57,302 nucleotides of DNA from Rhodanobacter sp. (GTDB lineage Bacteria; Pseudomonadota; Gammaproteobacteria; Xanthomonadales; Rhodanobacteraceae): assembly GCA_004322005.1 (NCBI GenBank), contig SCRF01000026.1:1-57302 (forward strand), in the 5' to 3' direction. Position numbers and translations under genes: made by a program. Within the stretch, counting starts at the first letter, position 1; every line of letters begins with the position of its first letter. The notes beneath the pieces were generated by a model. It was not told where the DNA came from. It ran no database searches and saw only the letters and a program-made list of their open reading frames with translations. Positions 28,504-37,295 of this stretch are shown piece after piece.

Positions 28504-29529
28504 ATGACCGAATCCGAACTTGCCCATGCCCCGCTTCCCTGGGCCTACGATGGTCCGCCGTTGCGGGCGCGGCTGCGCAGTGTCCCGGAGGATTTCCGGG
28601 TCGAGGAAATCCTTGGTTACGACGCCGACGGCCAGGGCGAACACGTGTTGCTCTGGGTGGAAAAGCGCGGCGCCAATACCGACTGGGTGGCGCGCGAGCT
28701 GGCCAGGTTTGCCGGTGTTCCGCCGGTGGCGGTGGGCTTTGCCGGGATGAAGGATCGCCACGCGGTCACCCGGCAGACGTTTTCCGTGCAGATGGCCGGC
28801 AAGCCGGATCTGGATTGGTCGACCTTTCCGCATGCCGAAGTCAAGATACTGGCCGCGACACGACATTCGCGCAAGCTCAAGCGCGGTGCATTGCGTGGCA
28901 ACCGTTTCATGCTGGTCCTGCGTGACGTGCAGGGCGATCGGGAGGCAGCCGAGCGGGTGCTTGGCCAGATTGCCTTGCGCGGCGTACCGAACTATTTCGG
29001 CGAACAGCGTTTCGGTCGCGAAGGCGGCAACGTGGCGCAGGCCAGGGCGATGTTCGCCGGGCGCCGGGTCGAGCGCGACAAGCGTTCGTTCCTGCTGTCG
29101 GCCGCCCGTTCGCAGATCTTCAACAACGTGCTGGCCGCCCGGGTCGAGCGGGGCGCCTGGGATACGCCGCTGGCTGGCGAAATCTGGTCGCTGGCCGGCT
29201 CGCGTTCGTGGTTCGGACCGGAGCCGTTTACCGAGGCATTGGCCGAGCGACTGGCGCGTGCCGACATTCATCCGTCCGGCCCCTTGTGGGGGCAGGGCGA
29301 GCCGCCCAGCCAGGCCGAGGCCGGGGCGCTGGAACGCGCGGTTGCCGCGGCCTGCCAGGATCTGGCCGATGGCCTGGTGGCGGCGCGGATGGATCAGGAA
29401 CGCCGCCCATTGCGCCTGATCCCGCAGGACCTGACCTGGCACTGGCTGGACGGCGACGCATTGGAGCTGGTGTTCGAGCTGCCGGCCGGCGCCTATGCCA
29501 CCGTGGTCGTGCGCGAACTGGCGCTGTAG
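28504..29529 (+). CDS. truD: tRNA pseudouridine(13) synthase TruD
   Basis: The 341-residue enzyme makes pseudouridine 13 in tRNA-Glu and a few other targets. The catalytic Asp is Asp84 in FAGMKDRHAVTRQ; the opening SVPEDFRVEEI, the RNxFxLVLR-like GNRFMLVLRDV and the TRUD insertion start GVPNYFGEQRFG are all present. ATG 28504 gives the family start; a longer open frame upstream overlaps ispF and lacks homology. It ends nine bases before a GTAG repeat that separates it from the convergent Smr gene. Confidence 0.96.
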   Translation: MTESELAHAPLPWAYDGPPLRARLRSVPEDFRVEEILGYDADGQGEHVLLWVEKRGANTDWVARELARFAGVPPVAVGFAGMKDRHAVTRQTFSVQMAGKPDLDWSTFPHAEVKILAATRHSRKLKRGALRGNRFMLVLRDVQGDREAAERVLGQIALRGVPNYFGEQRFGREGGNVAQARAMFAGRRVERDKRSFLLSAARSQIFNNVLAARVERGAWDTPLAGEIWSLAGSRSWFGPEPFTEALAERLARADIHPSGPLWGQGEPPSQAEAGALERAVAAACQDLADGLVAARMDQERRPLRLIPQDLTWHWLDGDALELVFELPAGAYATVVVRELAL

Positions 29530-29537
29530 CGGCTTTT

Positions 29538-29609
29538 GTAGGAGCGCGCTTGCGCGCGATGCTTTTGCTGTACGCGCAGCAAGAGCATCGCGCGCAAGCG
29601 CGCTCCTAC
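29538..29609. repeat. GTAG-type REP-like inverted repeat (copy 4)
   Basis: Perfect 25-base arms (29538-29562, 29585-29609) start GTAGGAGCGCGCTTGCGCGC; the loop contains a further TTGCTG/CAGCAA pairing, so the whole element can fold into one long hairpin. It lies between the convergent truD and Smr genes, two bases before the Smr stop codon. Confidence 0.87.
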
Positions 29610-29611
29610 CG

Positions 29612-30157
29612 TCACCCCTTCAACAGCACCACCACCGCACCGGTACCACCCAGGGCCGGCCGTGCCGAGGCAAACGCGATCACGTCGTCGCGTCGGCGCA
29701 GCAGGCGGTCGGTGAGGCCTTTCAGTACCGGCCCGGCGGCACGCGAGCGCAGCCCCTTGCCGTGCACGATGCGGATACAGCGCAGTCCGCGCTGCTTCGC
29801 CTCGGCCAGAAACGCCACGATGCTGGCCTGTGCGGCAGCAGCATTCATCTGGTGCAGATCCAGGTCATCCTGCACGCTGAACTGACCACGCTTGAGCTGG
29901 CGCAGTAGCTTCGGCGGATAACCGTCGCGCAGGTAACCGAGTTCCTCGCCGACCTCGAGCAAGGCCGGGTCGAACGCCATGTCCAGCAGATCGCCGGGCA
30001 CCGCAGCCTCGTCCGCTTCAAGCATGTGCGGGTGCGGCGCCGGTTTCGCCGCCGTTGGCGGCGGCAGCACCGGATCGAGCTGGCGTACTTCGCCGATTGC
30101 CTCGCGAAACAGACGGCTGTCGTCGTCGGTGATCCGGGCAGGCGATCTTCTCTTCAT
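29612..30157 (-). CDS. Smr-domain protein (SmrA/SmrB type)
   Basis: This 181-residue protein carries a C-terminal Smr domain: DDLDLHQMNAAAAQASI with the DLHG-like motif and CIRIVHGKGLRS with the HGKG loop, ending in GGTGAVVVLLKG. Small Smr proteins are endonucleases; E. coli SmrB cleaves mRNA between collided ribosomes. The N-terminal 90 residues contain RxxRxxxxLDLHG-independent acidic and Pro-rich segments typical of the YfcN/YdaL group. Whether it is SmrA- or SmrB-like cannot be decided by eye. It is transcribed towards truD; its start is 137 bases from surE on the opposite strand. Confidence 0.88.
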   Translation of the reverse strand: MKRRSPARITDDDSRLFREAIGEVRQLDPVLPPPTAAKPAPHPHMLEADEAAVPGDLLDMAFDPALLEVGEELGYLRDGYPPKLLRQLKRGQFSVQDDLDLHQMNAAAAQASIVAFLAEAKQRGLRCIRIVHGKGLRSRAAGPVLKGLTDRLLRRRDDVIAFASARPALGGTGAVVVLLKG

Positions 30158-30294
30158 GTCGTCATGCTAACCAAAGTTCGACAGGCGCATAGGGGCGTGT
30201 GAAACCCCCGGTGCGCTCGGGTAGACTTCGGGGATGGGACATCCGCCACGAGTTCATGGCCGGGATGTCCGGAATCAGCCTTCAACGGAGCATC

Positions 30295-31107
30295 ATGCGA
30301 GTTCTGGTAAGTAACGACGATGGTGTGGATGCACCTGGTATCCGCGTGCTCGCCGAGCGCCTGAGCGCGGTCGGCAAGGTTACCGTGGTGGCGCCGGACC
30401 GCGATCGCTCCGGGGCCAGCAATTCGCTCACCCTCGATGCGCCGTTGCGGGTTTTTCCGATGGACAACGGCTATTTTCGCGTGGCTGGCACCCCGACCGA
30501 TTGCGTGCATCTGGCGCTCGCCGGGCTGCTCGACGAGGAGCCGGACATCGTGGTTTCCGGCATCAACAATTCGGCCAACCTCGGCGACGACGTGATCTAT
30601 TCGGGCACGGTTTCGGCCGCCATGGAAGGACGATTCCTGGGATTGCCGGCGATCGCGGTGTCGCTGGTCACCCAGGATCACAAGGGCCTGCATTACGAGT
30701 CGGCCGCCAACGCGGTGCTGCTGCTGATGCAGCGTTTGCTGGTCGATCCGCTGCCTGCCGACACGATTCTCAACGTGAACGTGCCGGATCGGCCCTGGGC
30801 CGACATCGCAGGCTTCGAAGTGACCCGACTCGGTCGACGCCATCGTTCCGCACCATCGATTGCACAAACCGATCCGCGCGGCCGGCCGATCTGGTGGATC
30901 GGACCGGCGGGCGAGGTGGACGATGCCGGCCCGGGCACCGATTTCAACGCGGTGCATCGCGGGTTTGTCTCGGTGACGCCGATCCACGTCGACCTGACCC
31001 GGTTCCAGGCGCTGGAGAAAGTCAGCAGCTGGATGCAGGTGTTGAGCGACGACATGGCGGCCAGCCGCAGTGCCGGCGACGAGATTGCCAACCATGAGGC
31101 CGCCTGA
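30295..31107 (+). CDS. surE: 5'/3'-nucleotidase SurE
   Basis: The 270-residue enzyme removes phosphate from nucleoside 5'- and 3'-monophosphates and short polyphosphate. Metal ligands are visible in [12 protein letters not shown] (Asp8, Asp9), RSGASNSLT (Ser39-type ligand) and [26 protein letters not shown] (Asn ligand). ATG 30295 starts the standard [10 protein letters not shown]; the longer upstream frame is not homologous. The C-terminus ([17 protein letters not shown]) is longer than in E. coli. pcm starts three bases after its stop, as in the conserved stationary-phase survival cluster. Confidence 0.97.
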   Translation: MRVLVSNDDGVDAPGIRVLAERLSAVGKVTVVAPDRDRSGASNSLTLDAPLRVFPMDNGYFRVAGTPTDCVHLALAGLLDEEPDIVVSGINNSANLGDDVIYSGTVSAAMEGRFLGLPAIAVSLVTQDHKGLHYESAANAVLLLMQRLLVDPLPADTILNVNVPDRPWADIAGFEVTRLGRRHRSAPSIAQTDPRGRPIWWIGPAGEVDDAGPGTDFNAVHRGFVSVTPIHVDLTRFQALEKVSSWMQVLSDDMAASRSAGDEIANHEAA

Positions 31108-31110
31108 GCG

Positions 31111-31806
31111 ATGACTGTCTATCCGCTGCCGGCGGCCGCACTCAAGGGAGAGGGAATGACCTCGCAGCGCGCGCGCGATCGCCTCGTGAGTACCCTGAAA
31201 GAGGGTGGCATTCGGGACCTGAGAGTGATCGACGTGATCCGCAACATTCCACGCCATCACTTCATCGACCAGGCGCTGCATTCGCGTGCCTACGAAAATA
31301 CCGCATTGCCGATCGGCCACGGCCAGACCATTTCGCAGCCGTGGGTGGTGGCGCGCATGACCGAGGCGTTGCTGGAGCCGTTCGACGGGCAACAGGGCTT
31401 GCCGCAGAAAGTGCTGGAGATCGGTACCGGCTCGGGTTACCAGGCGGCGGTACTGGCCGCGCTGGTGCCGCAGTTGTTCACCGTCGAACGGATCGAGGAG
31501 TTGTTGCGTCAGGCACGCCGTCGTTTTCGGCAGCTCGGCCTGGGCAACGTACGCACCCGTCACGACGACGGCAAACTCGGCTGGCCGGACGAAGCGCCGT
31601 TCGATGCGATCATCCTCACCGCTGCCGGCGACACCGTTCCCACCCGGATCCTCGACCAACTCGGTCCGACCGGCGTGCTGGTGGCGCCGGTGGGTTCACC
31701 GAGCCGGCAGACGCTGATCCGGATGCGTGGCGACGGGCAGGGTGATTTTGTCCAGGAAGAACTGGGGGCGGTCAGTTTCGTGCCGTTGCTGGGTGGAATC
31801 GGCTGA
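31111..31806 (+). CDS. pcm: Protein-L-isoaspartate O-methyltransferase
   Basis: This 231-residue SAM-dependent enzyme methylates isoaspartyl residues to start repair of aged proteins. SAM-binding motif I is [17 protein letters not shown]; the family motif [24 protein letters not shown] and the late [15 protein letters not shown] are present. ATG 31111 gives a 15-residue lead before [14 protein letters not shown] 31156 is an alternative start close to the E. coli one. Its TGA overlaps the ATG of a 40-residue ORF (TGATG), which in turn overlaps nlpD. Confidence 0.95.
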   Translation: MTVYPLPAAALKGEGMTSQRARDRLVSTLKEGGIRDLRVIDVIRNIPRHHFIDQALHSRAYENTALPIGHGQTISQPWVVARMTEALLEPFDGQQGLPQKVLEIGTGSGYQAAVLAALVPQLFTVERIEELLRQARRRFRQLGLGNVRTRHDDGKLGWPDEAPFDAIILTAAGDTVPTRILDQLGPTGVLVAPVGSPSRQTLIRMRGDGQGDFVQEELGAVSFVPLLGGIG

Positions 31807-31928
31807 TGCGGTTGTTTGGCGAACTTACCGACCGGTTGTTGCACAAACACCATTGGAGGGATCAGCCGGATCCGCTGCGGGTGTGGTGGTTCTGGTGGCA
31901 TCGAACGCCAACCGGCGCCGTCGCATGA
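31806..31928 (+). CDS. Tryptophan-rich 40-residue ORF coupled to pcm and nlpD
   Basis: This short frame uses an ATG that overlaps the pcm TGA by one base (TGATG), and its own TGA overlaps the nlpD ATG (ATGA, 31925-31928). The product starts [19 protein letters not shown] and has five tryptophans in 40 residues, including a VWWFWWHR cluster near the C-terminus. I do not recognise a family. It may be a real small protein, or only a translated leader that carries ribosomes from pcm into nlpD. Spacing on both sides argues against chance. Confidence is limited by the length. Confidence 0.45.
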   Translation: MRLFGELTDRLLHKHHWRDQPDPLRVWWFWWHRTPTGAVA

Positions 31929-32869
31929 AAAAGCCGATACGCCTCGGTATGCTGGCGAGCATGGATCGTTATCTTCAACAACTGGCGATGGTTGCCGTCA
32001 TCCTGCTGCTCGCCGCTTGCGGCACCATGCCGAATACGGTCTCGGTTGAACCCGTGGATGGTGGTGCCTACAGCCGTGCAGGCGGCGCAGTGATGCCGGC
32101 CGCCCGTACCCCCATTCCTGGTGGCTACTACGTCGTGGTGCGGGGAGACACGTTGTATTCGATTGCCTTCCGCAACGGAGTGGATTTTCGCGATCTGGCG
32201 CAGTGGAACGCGATTGCCGCGCCATACACGATCTGGCCGGGACAGCGACTGAGGCTGTCGCCCTCGCGCAACGCAGGCATTGCGCACGATGTCAGCGGGC
32301 CCGCCCATCCCGCACCGGTGTTCGTGCCGGTGCGGACTGCGTCTCCGGCATCCAGCACTGCGACAGCGCCGGAACGGCATGTCGCCGCAAAGGCGAAGCC
32401 TGCAACGCCTGTCACCAGTGCAACGGCGGCTGTTGCCCACGCGCAGCGGCCGGATGCTGCTGCGCGGCCGGTTGTCAGCAGCGCCTCACGGGCCGTCAGC
32501 GGGGTGACCTGGCGTTGGCCGGCCGAAGGCAGCGTGATTACGCGATTCCAGAGCGGCGATGCGATCCCCGGCATCGAAATCGCCGGCAAGTCGGGTGATC
32601 CGGTGCGGGCGGCGGCTGACGGTGTGGTGGTCTACAGCGGCAACGGGCTGGTCGGCTACGGCGAGCTGGTGATCATCAAGCACAGTGACAGTTTCCTGTC
32701 GGCCTACGGCCACAACCGCAAACGACTGGTCAAGGAGGGCGAGCGGGTCACTGCCGGCCAGGAAATTGCCGAGATGGGTTCCACGGGCGCCTCGCGCAAC
32801 GAGCTGGAATTCCAGATTCGCAAGGATGGCAATCCGGTCGATCCGCTCACCTATCTGCCGTCGCGCTGA
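31925..32869 (+). CDS. nlpD: NlpD-like LysM/degenerate LytM lipoprotein
   Basis: The 314-residue protein has a lipoprotein signal (MVAVILLLAAC), a LysM peptidoglycan-binding domain (YYVVVRGDTLYSIAFRNGVDFRDLAQWN to GQRLRLSP), a long Ala/Thr/Pro linker and a C-terminal M23/LytM domain (about 190-312). The LytM metal ligands are missing: the usual HxxxD site reads GIEIAGKSGDPV and the last HxH site reads LEFQIR. This fits NlpD/EnvC, which are inactive as enzymes and instead activate the amidase AmiC at the septum. The start overlaps the preceding small ORF. rpoS, the usual next gene in enterics and pseudomonads, is absent; a convergent gene follows. Confidence 0.92.
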   Translation: MKKPIRLGMLASMDRYLQQLAMVAVILLLAACGTMPNTVSVEPVDGGAYSRAGGAVMPAARTPIPGGYYVVVRGDTLYSIAFRNGVDFRDLAQWNAIAAPYTIWPGQRLRLSPSRNAGIAHDVSGPAHPAPVFVPVRTASPASSTATAPERHVAAKAKPATPVTSATAAVAHAQRPDAAARPVVSSASRAVSGVTWRWPAEGSVITRFQSGDAIPGIEIAGKSGDPVRAAADGVVVYSGNGLVGYGELVIIKHSDSFLSAYGHNRKRLVKEGERVTAGQEIAEMGSTGASRNELEFQIRKDGNPVDPLTYLPSR

Positions 32870-32872
32870 GGG

Positions 32873-32926
32873 CCGCGACCGGATTGCGGCCTGGTTGATC
32901 GATGCCCTGACCGGACCCGGTCGCGG
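32873..32926. terminator. Inverted repeat between nlpD and the convergent Mth938-like gene
   Basis: Ten-base arms CCGCGACCGG (32873-32882) and CCGGTCGCGG (32917-32926) enclose 34 bases. There is no T run, but the position between two convergent genes suits a weak bidirectional terminator. Confidence 0.4.
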
Positions 32927-32951
32927 TTCCAGGTGCGCGCCTGCGACCGGA

Positions 32952-33326
32952 TCAGCCCGGCAGAATGAATCCGGCGACAACCTTGCGGCCTTCGCTGGCC
33001 AGCAGGTTGTAGGTACGTGCCGCAGCGGCGTTGTCCATCACTTCGATGCCGATGCCCTTGCGCAGGAAGCCGGCCAGGAATGCCGCCATCGGAAAGACCT
33101 GTTGCTGTCCCGTACCCAGGATCACCAACTCCGGCTGAAGCGCCAGCAGGTTTTCGACATGGCTGGCATCGAGCGCATGAGCGTTGTCGACGCGCCAGTG
33201 TTCGATCACCTGGTCCGGCGCGAGCAGGAAACTGTGGCCGAGTTCGCGGTCGCTCAAGGTGACGCTGCCGGCACTCACCCGGCGCACGAACAGGTAGCCT
33301 TCGGGACGGTTGAGCGACAGATCCAT
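32952..33326 (-). CDS. Mth938-like domain protein
   Basis: This 124-residue protein fits the Mth938/NDUFAF3-like domain family (DUF498). The marks are LAPDQVIEHW, LVILGTGQQQVFP and the end NAAAARTYNLLASEGRKVVAGFILPG, where family members share GTG..Q.FP and NTxxAxxTYN patterns. The human relative assists complex I assembly; bacterial members have no established function. Its stop is 82 bases from nlpD on the other strand, and its start is 24 bases after the yhbY stop, so it is probably cotranscribed with yhbY. Confidence 0.85.
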   Translation of the reverse strand: MDLSLNRPEGYLFVRRVSAGSVTLSDRELGHSFLLAPDQVIEHWRVDNAHALDASHVENLLALQPELVILGTGQQQVFPMAAFLAGFLRKGIGIEVMDNAAAARTYNLLASEGRKVVAGFILPG

Positions 33327-33350
33327 CAGGGCCTCCTCAACGCCGCAACT

Positions 33351-33647
33351 CTAGCGTGGCAGGGCAATTTTCGGTTCGTCGGCGTTGCGGCGGAACAGCA
33401 CGACCACGTGACCGATCTGATGGATTTTTTCCGCCCGGGTACCTTCGGTCAGGAAGTCGACCTGCGCCTGCCGCTCGTCCTTGTCGCCGCCGGACAGTTT
33501 CACCTTGACCAGCTCGTGAATGTCCAGCGCCAGGTTCAGTTCCTTCACCACGGCCGCGGTGGCACCCTTGTTGCCGAGCAGGACAACCGGGCTCAAGTCA
33601 TGGGCGAGGCTGCGCAGGTAGCGGTTCTGCGAGGAGGAAAGGGCCAT
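33351..33647 (-). CDS. yhbY: YhbY-family RNA-binding protein (CRM domain)
   Basis: The 98-residue protein is a single CRM domain: LSSSQNRYLRSLAHDLSPVVLLGNKGATAAVVKELNLALDIHELVKVKL contains the GNKG loop (LLGNKG) of the family, which binds pre-50S ribosomal RNA. E. coli YhbY associates with large-subunit precursors. ATG 33647 is preceded on its strand by a TCCTCC-complement site (AGGAG at about 33632-33636 read on the plus strand lies inside the gene, so the site is not decisive). It is divergent from rlmE with 82 bases between, the same order as yhbY-rlmE-ftsH in E. coli. Confidence 0.93.
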   Translation of the reverse strand: MALSSSQNRYLRSLAHDLSPVVLLGNKGATAAVVKELNLALDIHELVKVKLSGGDKDERQAQVDFLTEGTRAEKIHQIGHVVVLFRRNADEPKIALPR

Positions 33648-33729
33648 GCGACAGTGCTCGATTCGCGGTAAATGAACGGGTAAGGGTATCATGCAACGTA
33701 CCTCTGCCCAATCCGTGACCGAAGACGAC

Positions 33730-34380
33730 ATGGCCCGTAGCAAAAGCAGTGCAGTATGGCTGCGCGAACATTTCAACGACGCATACGTCAAGAAGGCCCA
33801 GGCCGAGGGCCTGCGTTCGCGTGCGGTCTACAAACTGGAGGAACTGATCGCGCATGACCGCCTGCTCAAACCGGGCATGAACGTGGTCGACCTCGGCGCC
33901 GCGCCGGGCAGCTGGTCGCAACTGGTGCGCAACCGTCTGGGCGATACCGGCAAGGTATTTGCGCTGGATATCCTGCCGATGCAGAGCATTGCCGGGGTGG
34001 ATTTCCTGCAGGGCGATTTCCGCGAGGAGTCGGTGCTGCGTGAGCTGGAGGCCCGCTTGAACGGACAAAAGCTGGATCTTGTACTGTCGGATCTGGCCCC
34101 CAATATGAGTGGTGTGGCGCTGGCCGACCAGATCCGGGCAATGGACCTGGCCGATCTGGCTCTTGATTTCAGCCGACAGTGGCTCAAGCCAGGCGGGTCG
34201 TTCCTGATCAAGTTGTTTCAGGGCGTCGGTTTTGACCAATACTTGCGCAGCTTGCGCGTGGAGTTCACCCGCGTGACGATGCGTAAACCTAAGGCCTCTC
34301 GCGCCCGTTCGCGTGAGGTATACGCGCTGGCGGTCGGGCTCAAGCCCTCCGCAGCGCAACCGGGCGAGAACCGTGCATGA
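33730..34380 (+). CDS. rlmE: 23S rRNA 2'-O-ribose U2552 methyltransferase
   Basis: This 216-residue SAM-dependent enzyme (FtsJ/RrmJ) methylates U2552 in the ribosomal A-loop. The catalytic tetrad is visible as Lys in [11 protein letters not shown], Asp in [12 protein letters not shown], Lys in [11 protein letters not shown] and Glu in [10 protein letters not shown]; the SAM loop is [17 protein letters not shown] 33730 ([15 protein letters not shown]) matches the E. coli start better than ATG 33691. Its stop overlaps the ftsH start by four bases (ATGA), so rlmE and ftsH are coupled. Confidence 0.96.
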   Translation: MARSKSSAVWLREHFNDAYVKKAQAEGLRSRAVYKLEELIAHDRLLKPGMNVVDLGAAPGSWSQLVRNRLGDTGKVFALDILPMQSIAGVDFLQGDFREESVLRELEARLNGQKLDLVLSDLAPNMSGVALADQIRAMDLADLALDFSRQWLKPGGSFLIKLFQGVGFDQYLRSLRVEFTRVTMRKPKASRARSREVYALAVGLKPSAAQPGENRA

Positions 34381-36338
34381 ATGAAACAGCGAAAAATGTG
34401 TTGCTCTGGGTGATCATCGCAGTGGTTCTGTTCACCGTCTTCCAGAGCTTCAATCCGCGGGGGGCGGCGTCTTCGGACCTGCCGTACAGCACGTTCGTGC
34501 AGAGCGTGGACAGCGGCAACGTGGCCACTGCCACGATCAGTGCCGATCAGCCGGCCACCATCAGCGGCAAGCTGAAGGATGGCAGCGTGTTCCGCACGGT
34601 GGCGCCCATGCTCGGTTTTTCCACCAACGCGGTGGTCAATCAGATGCAGGAAAAGGGGGTCGAGGTTCGCCAGGATCCATCCGAGGGCTTCTCGCTGATT
34701 GGGTTGCTGGTGAGCTGGCTGCCGGTTCTGCTGATTGTCGGCGTGTTCATCTGGTTCATGCGCCAGATGCAGTCCGGCGGTGGCGGCCGCGGCGCGATGA
34801 GTTTCGGCCGTTCGCGCGCCAAGCTGCAGGGTGAGGATCAGGTCAAGGTCAATTTCAGCGATGTTGCCGGCTGCGACGAGGCCAAGGAGGAAGTCGGCGA
34901 GCTGGTCGAGTTCCTGCGCGACCCGGGCCGCTTCCAGAAACTCGGCGGCAAGATTCCGCGCGGCGTGCTGATGGTCGGTCCGCCCGGTACCGGCAAGACC
35001 CTGCTGGCGAAGGCGATCGCCGGCGAAGCGAAGGTGCCGTTTTTCTCCATCTCCGGTTCCGACTTCGTCGAAATGTTCGTCGGCGTGGGCGCCAGCCGCG
35101 TGCGCGACATGTTCGAGCAGGCCAAGAAACACGCGCCGTGCATCATCTTCATCGACGAGATCGATGCGGTCGGCCGTCATCGCGGCGCCGGATTGGGCGG
35201 TGGTCACGACGAACGCGAGCAGACGCTCAATCAGCTGCTGGTCGAGATGGACGGTTTCGAGGGCACCGAAGGGGTCATCGTGATCGCCGCGACCAACCGT
35301 CCCGACGTGCTGGATCCGGCACTGCTGCGGCCGGGTCGGTTCGATCGCCAGGTCGTGGTGGGCTTGCCCGATGTGCGCGGCCGCGAGCAGATACTCAAGG
35401 TGCACATGCGCAAGGTGCCGACCGCCAGCGATGTGAACGCGATGACGATTGCGCGCGGCACGCCCGGATTCTCCGGTGCCGACCTGGCCAACCTGGTCAA
35501 CGAGGCGGCGCTGTTCGCCGCGCGCGAGAATGCCCGCGAAGTTCGCATGAGCCACCTGGACAATGCGCGCGACAAGATTCTGATGGGTACCGAACGTCGC
35601 TCAATGGCGATGAGCGAGGACGAGAAGAAGCTCACGGCTTATCACGAGGCGGGCCACGCCATCGTGGGTCGACTGGTGCCCGAGCATGATCCGGTCTACA
35701 AGGTGACGATCATTCCGCGCGGTCGTGCGCTGGGCGTCACCATGTATCTGCCCGAAGGCGACAAATACAGCATCAATCGCGTGGCGATCCAGTCGCAATT
35801 GTGTTCGCTGTATGGTGGCCGGGTGGCCGAAGAACTGATTTTCGGTGCCGACAAGGTCACCACGGGCGCCTCCAACGATATCGAGCGCGCCACCAAGATG
35901 GCGCGCAACATGGCGACCAAATGGGGCCTGTCCGACGAACTCGGGCCGATCACCTATGGCGAGGACGAGGATGAGGTGTTCCTGGGGCGCTCGGTGACCC
36001 AGCACAAGAGCATCTCCAACGAGACCGCGAGCAAGATCGATGAGGTAGTGCGTGGCATTCTTGACCGTGCCTTTGCGCGCAGCAGGGAGCTGCTGACCGC
36101 CAATCTCGACAAGCTGCATGCGATGGCCGACGCATTGCTGCAGTACGAGACGATCGATGCACACCAGATCGACGATATCATGGCCGGGCGCATACCCGGG
36201 CCTCCGGCAGAATGGACAAAGAGTGCCGCGACGGGCGCGAGCCCGCCACCGCCGCCGCCGAAGGGCGACGCCGGATCGACGGTGGGGAAAGTCGGTGGGC
36301 CGGCCGCGCAGAGTCGCAATGGACCGACAGGCTGCTAG
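34377..36338 (+). CDS. ftsH: ATP-dependent zinc metalloprotease FtsH
   Basis: The 653-residue membrane protease has two N-terminal helices ([18 protein letters not shown] and [19 protein letters not shown]) around a periplasmic segment, then an AAA domain with Walker A ([18 protein letters not shown]), Walker B ([12 protein letters not shown]), the pore motif [11 protein letters not shown] and second region of homology ([12 protein letters not shown]), and the zinc site [10 protein letters not shown] (His423, Glu424, His427). It degrades LpxC, sigma-32 and unassembled membrane proteins in other Proteobacteria. The C-terminus has a Pro/Gly-rich tail. A 13-base sequence covering its last codons (36324-36336) is repeated at 36374-36386. 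folP, often next, is absent here; tRNA genes follow. Confidence 0.98.
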   Translation: MNETAKNVLLWVIIAVVLFTVFQSFNPRGAASSDLPYSTFVQSVDSGNVATATISADQPATISGKLKDGSVFRTVAPMLGFSTNAVVNQMQEKGVEVRQDPSEGFSLIGLLVSWLPVLLIVGVFIWFMRQMQSGGGGRGAMSFGRSRAKLQGEDQVKVNFSDVAGCDEAKEEVGELVEFLRDPGRFQKLGGKIPRGVLMVGPPGTGKTLLAKAIAGEAKVPFFSISGSDFVEMFVGVGASRVRDMFEQAKKHAPCIIFIDEIDAVGRHRGAGLGGGHDEREQTLNQLLVEMDGFEGTEGVIVIAATNRPDVLDPALLRPGRFDRQVVVGLPDVRGREQILKVHMRKVPTASDVNAMTIARGTPGFSGADLANLVNEAALFAARENAREVRMSHLDNARDKILMGTERRSMAMSEDEKKLTAYHEAGHAIVGRLVPEHDPVYKVTIIPRGRALGVTMYLPEGDKYSINRVAIQSQLCSLYGGRVAEELIFGADKVTTGASNDIERATKMARNMATKWGLSDELGPITYGEDEDEVFLGRSVTQHKSISNETASKIDEVVRGILDRAFARSRELLTANLDKLHAMADALLQYETIDAHQIDDIMAGRIPGPPAEWTKSAATGASPPPPPPKGDAGSTVGKVGGPAAQSRNGPTGC

Positions 36339-36519
36339 GTGTGGCTGGCTATATCGTGTGGCAGCGCAAGGATCCGACAGGCTGCTGATGAGACCGCATG
36401 TTTTCCTGTTCGATCCGGCTTTGCTGCGTGCTGCCGCTCGCGCATCCACGACGAAGTCACTTGCCACACCGTGTTTGCGCCGTGCAACAGCGTCGCTGGG
36501 ATTTTTTTGACGAAAAGAG

Positions 36520-36548
36520 TTGACGCATGAGGGCGGAGTCTGAATAAT
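36520..36548 (+). promoter_or_regulatory. Sigma-70 promoter of tRNA-Arg(ACG)
   Basis: TTGACG (36520-36525), 17 bases, then AATAAT (36543-36548) preceded by TG, followed by a GC-containing stretch. The predicted start is about 55-60 bases before the mature tRNA. Confidence 0.7.
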
Positions 36549-36610
36549 TCCGTCTCTTGCTTCACCGAACCGATGCTCATGCATCGCGATGGCGAAGCGG
36601 GTTTTGCAGT

Positions 36611-36687
36611 GCGCCCGTAGCTCAGTTGGATAGAGTACCTGGCTACGAACTAGGTGGTCGGGAGTTCGAATCTCTCCGGGCGCACCA
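36611..36687 (+). tRNA. tRNA-Arg (ACG)
   Basis: A 77-base cloverleaf with acceptor GCGCCCG/CGGGCGC, anticodon arm CCTGG-CTACGAA-CTAGG (anticodon ACG, position 34 A would be edited to inosine), T-loop TTCGAAT and encoded 3' ACCA. It has its own promoter and terminator. Confidence 0.97.
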
Positions 36688-36703
36688 TTTTTATTCGGTG
36701 AGG

Positions 36704-36730
36704 CGGGGTGCTTGCGCCCCGTTTTGTTTT
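36704..36730 (+). terminator. Rho-independent terminator after tRNA-Arg(ACG)
   Basis: Stem CGGGGTGC/GCGCCCCG with a TT loop, followed by TTTTGTTTT. It separates this tRNA from the following four-tRNA operon. Confidence 0.85.
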
Positions 36731-36804
36731 CACGGAGAACTTGCGAGGACGCACGATCTCTGCGAAAGCAGGTGATTCGGAATCACGGTGTGCTTCGATG
36801 CGGA

Positions 36805-36833
36805 TTGACTGAGTGCGGAGTCACCCGTAACAT
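36805..36833 (+). promoter_or_regulatory. Sigma-70 promoter of the Pro-Arg-His-Lys tRNA operon
   Basis: TTGACT (36805-36810), a 17-base spacer and TAACAT (36828-36833). The tRNA-Pro gene begins 40 bases further on. Confidence 0.7.
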
Positions 36834-36873
36834 TCGAGGGCTTCGATGACTTGAAGTGTTTGAAGGTTTGTTG

Positions 36874-36950
36874 CGGGGTATAGCTCAGTCTGGTAGAGCG
36901 TTGCGTTTGGGACGCAAAAGTCGGGGGTTCGAATCCCTCTACCCCGACCA
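36874..36950 (+). tRNA. tRNA-Pro (TGG)
   Basis: A 77-base cloverleaf with acceptor CGGGGTA/TACCCCG, anticodon loop TTTGGGA (anticodon TGG), T-loop TTCGAAT and 3' ACCA. The C1 start is typical of bacterial tRNA-Pro. Confidence 0.97.
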
Positions 36951-36975
36951 GCGATGCGCTTTGCCGGCGTTGACT

Positions 36976-37052
36976 GCGCCTGTAGCTCAACCGGATAGAG
37001 CATCGGCCTTCTAAGCCGAGGGTTGCAGGTTCGAGTCCTGTCGGGCGCACCA
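36976..37052 (+). tRNA. tRNA-Arg (TCT)
   Basis: A 77-base cloverleaf with acceptor GCGCCTG/CGGGCGC (one T-G pair), anticodon arm TCGGC-CTTCTAA-GCCGA (anticodon TCT), T-loop TTCGAGT and 3' ACCA. It reads AGA and AGG codons. Confidence 0.97.
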
Positions 37053-37066
37053 GTTTGAGGATTTAT

Positions 37067-37144
37067 GGTGGGTGTAGCTCAGTTGGTTAGAGTCCCGGAT
37101 TGTGATTCCGGTTGTCGTGGGTTCGAATCCCATCACCCACCCCA
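37067..37144 (+). tRNA. tRNA-His (GTG)
   Basis: The acceptor GTGGGTG/CACCCAC is preceded by G at 37067, which can act as the -1 guanosine opposite C73; the anticodon arm CCGGA-TTGTGAT-TCCGG gives anticodon GTG. CCA is encoded at 37142-37144. Confidence 0.97.
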
Positions 37145-37180
37145 GTTTCAGCTCCAGCCACGAGCTGCAAATCAGTTCAT

Positions 37181-37256
<76 letters not shown>

Positions 37257-37263
37257 ATCAAGC

Positions 37264-37295
37264 CAGGACGCCGATCGCTTGCGATCGGCGTCCTG
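37264..37295 (+). terminator. Long hairpin ending the tRNA operon
   Basis: Perfect 15-base arms (37264-37278, 37281-37295), starting CAGGACGCCGATCGC, are separated by TT. The T run after it is weak (CGTTATT), so termination is likely but not certain. Confidence 0.6.

Noticed and set aside
37264-37295. Perfect palindrome considered as an integration (att) site after the tRNA genes
   Set aside because: No integrase, no duplicated tRNA 3' end and no composition change follow it.
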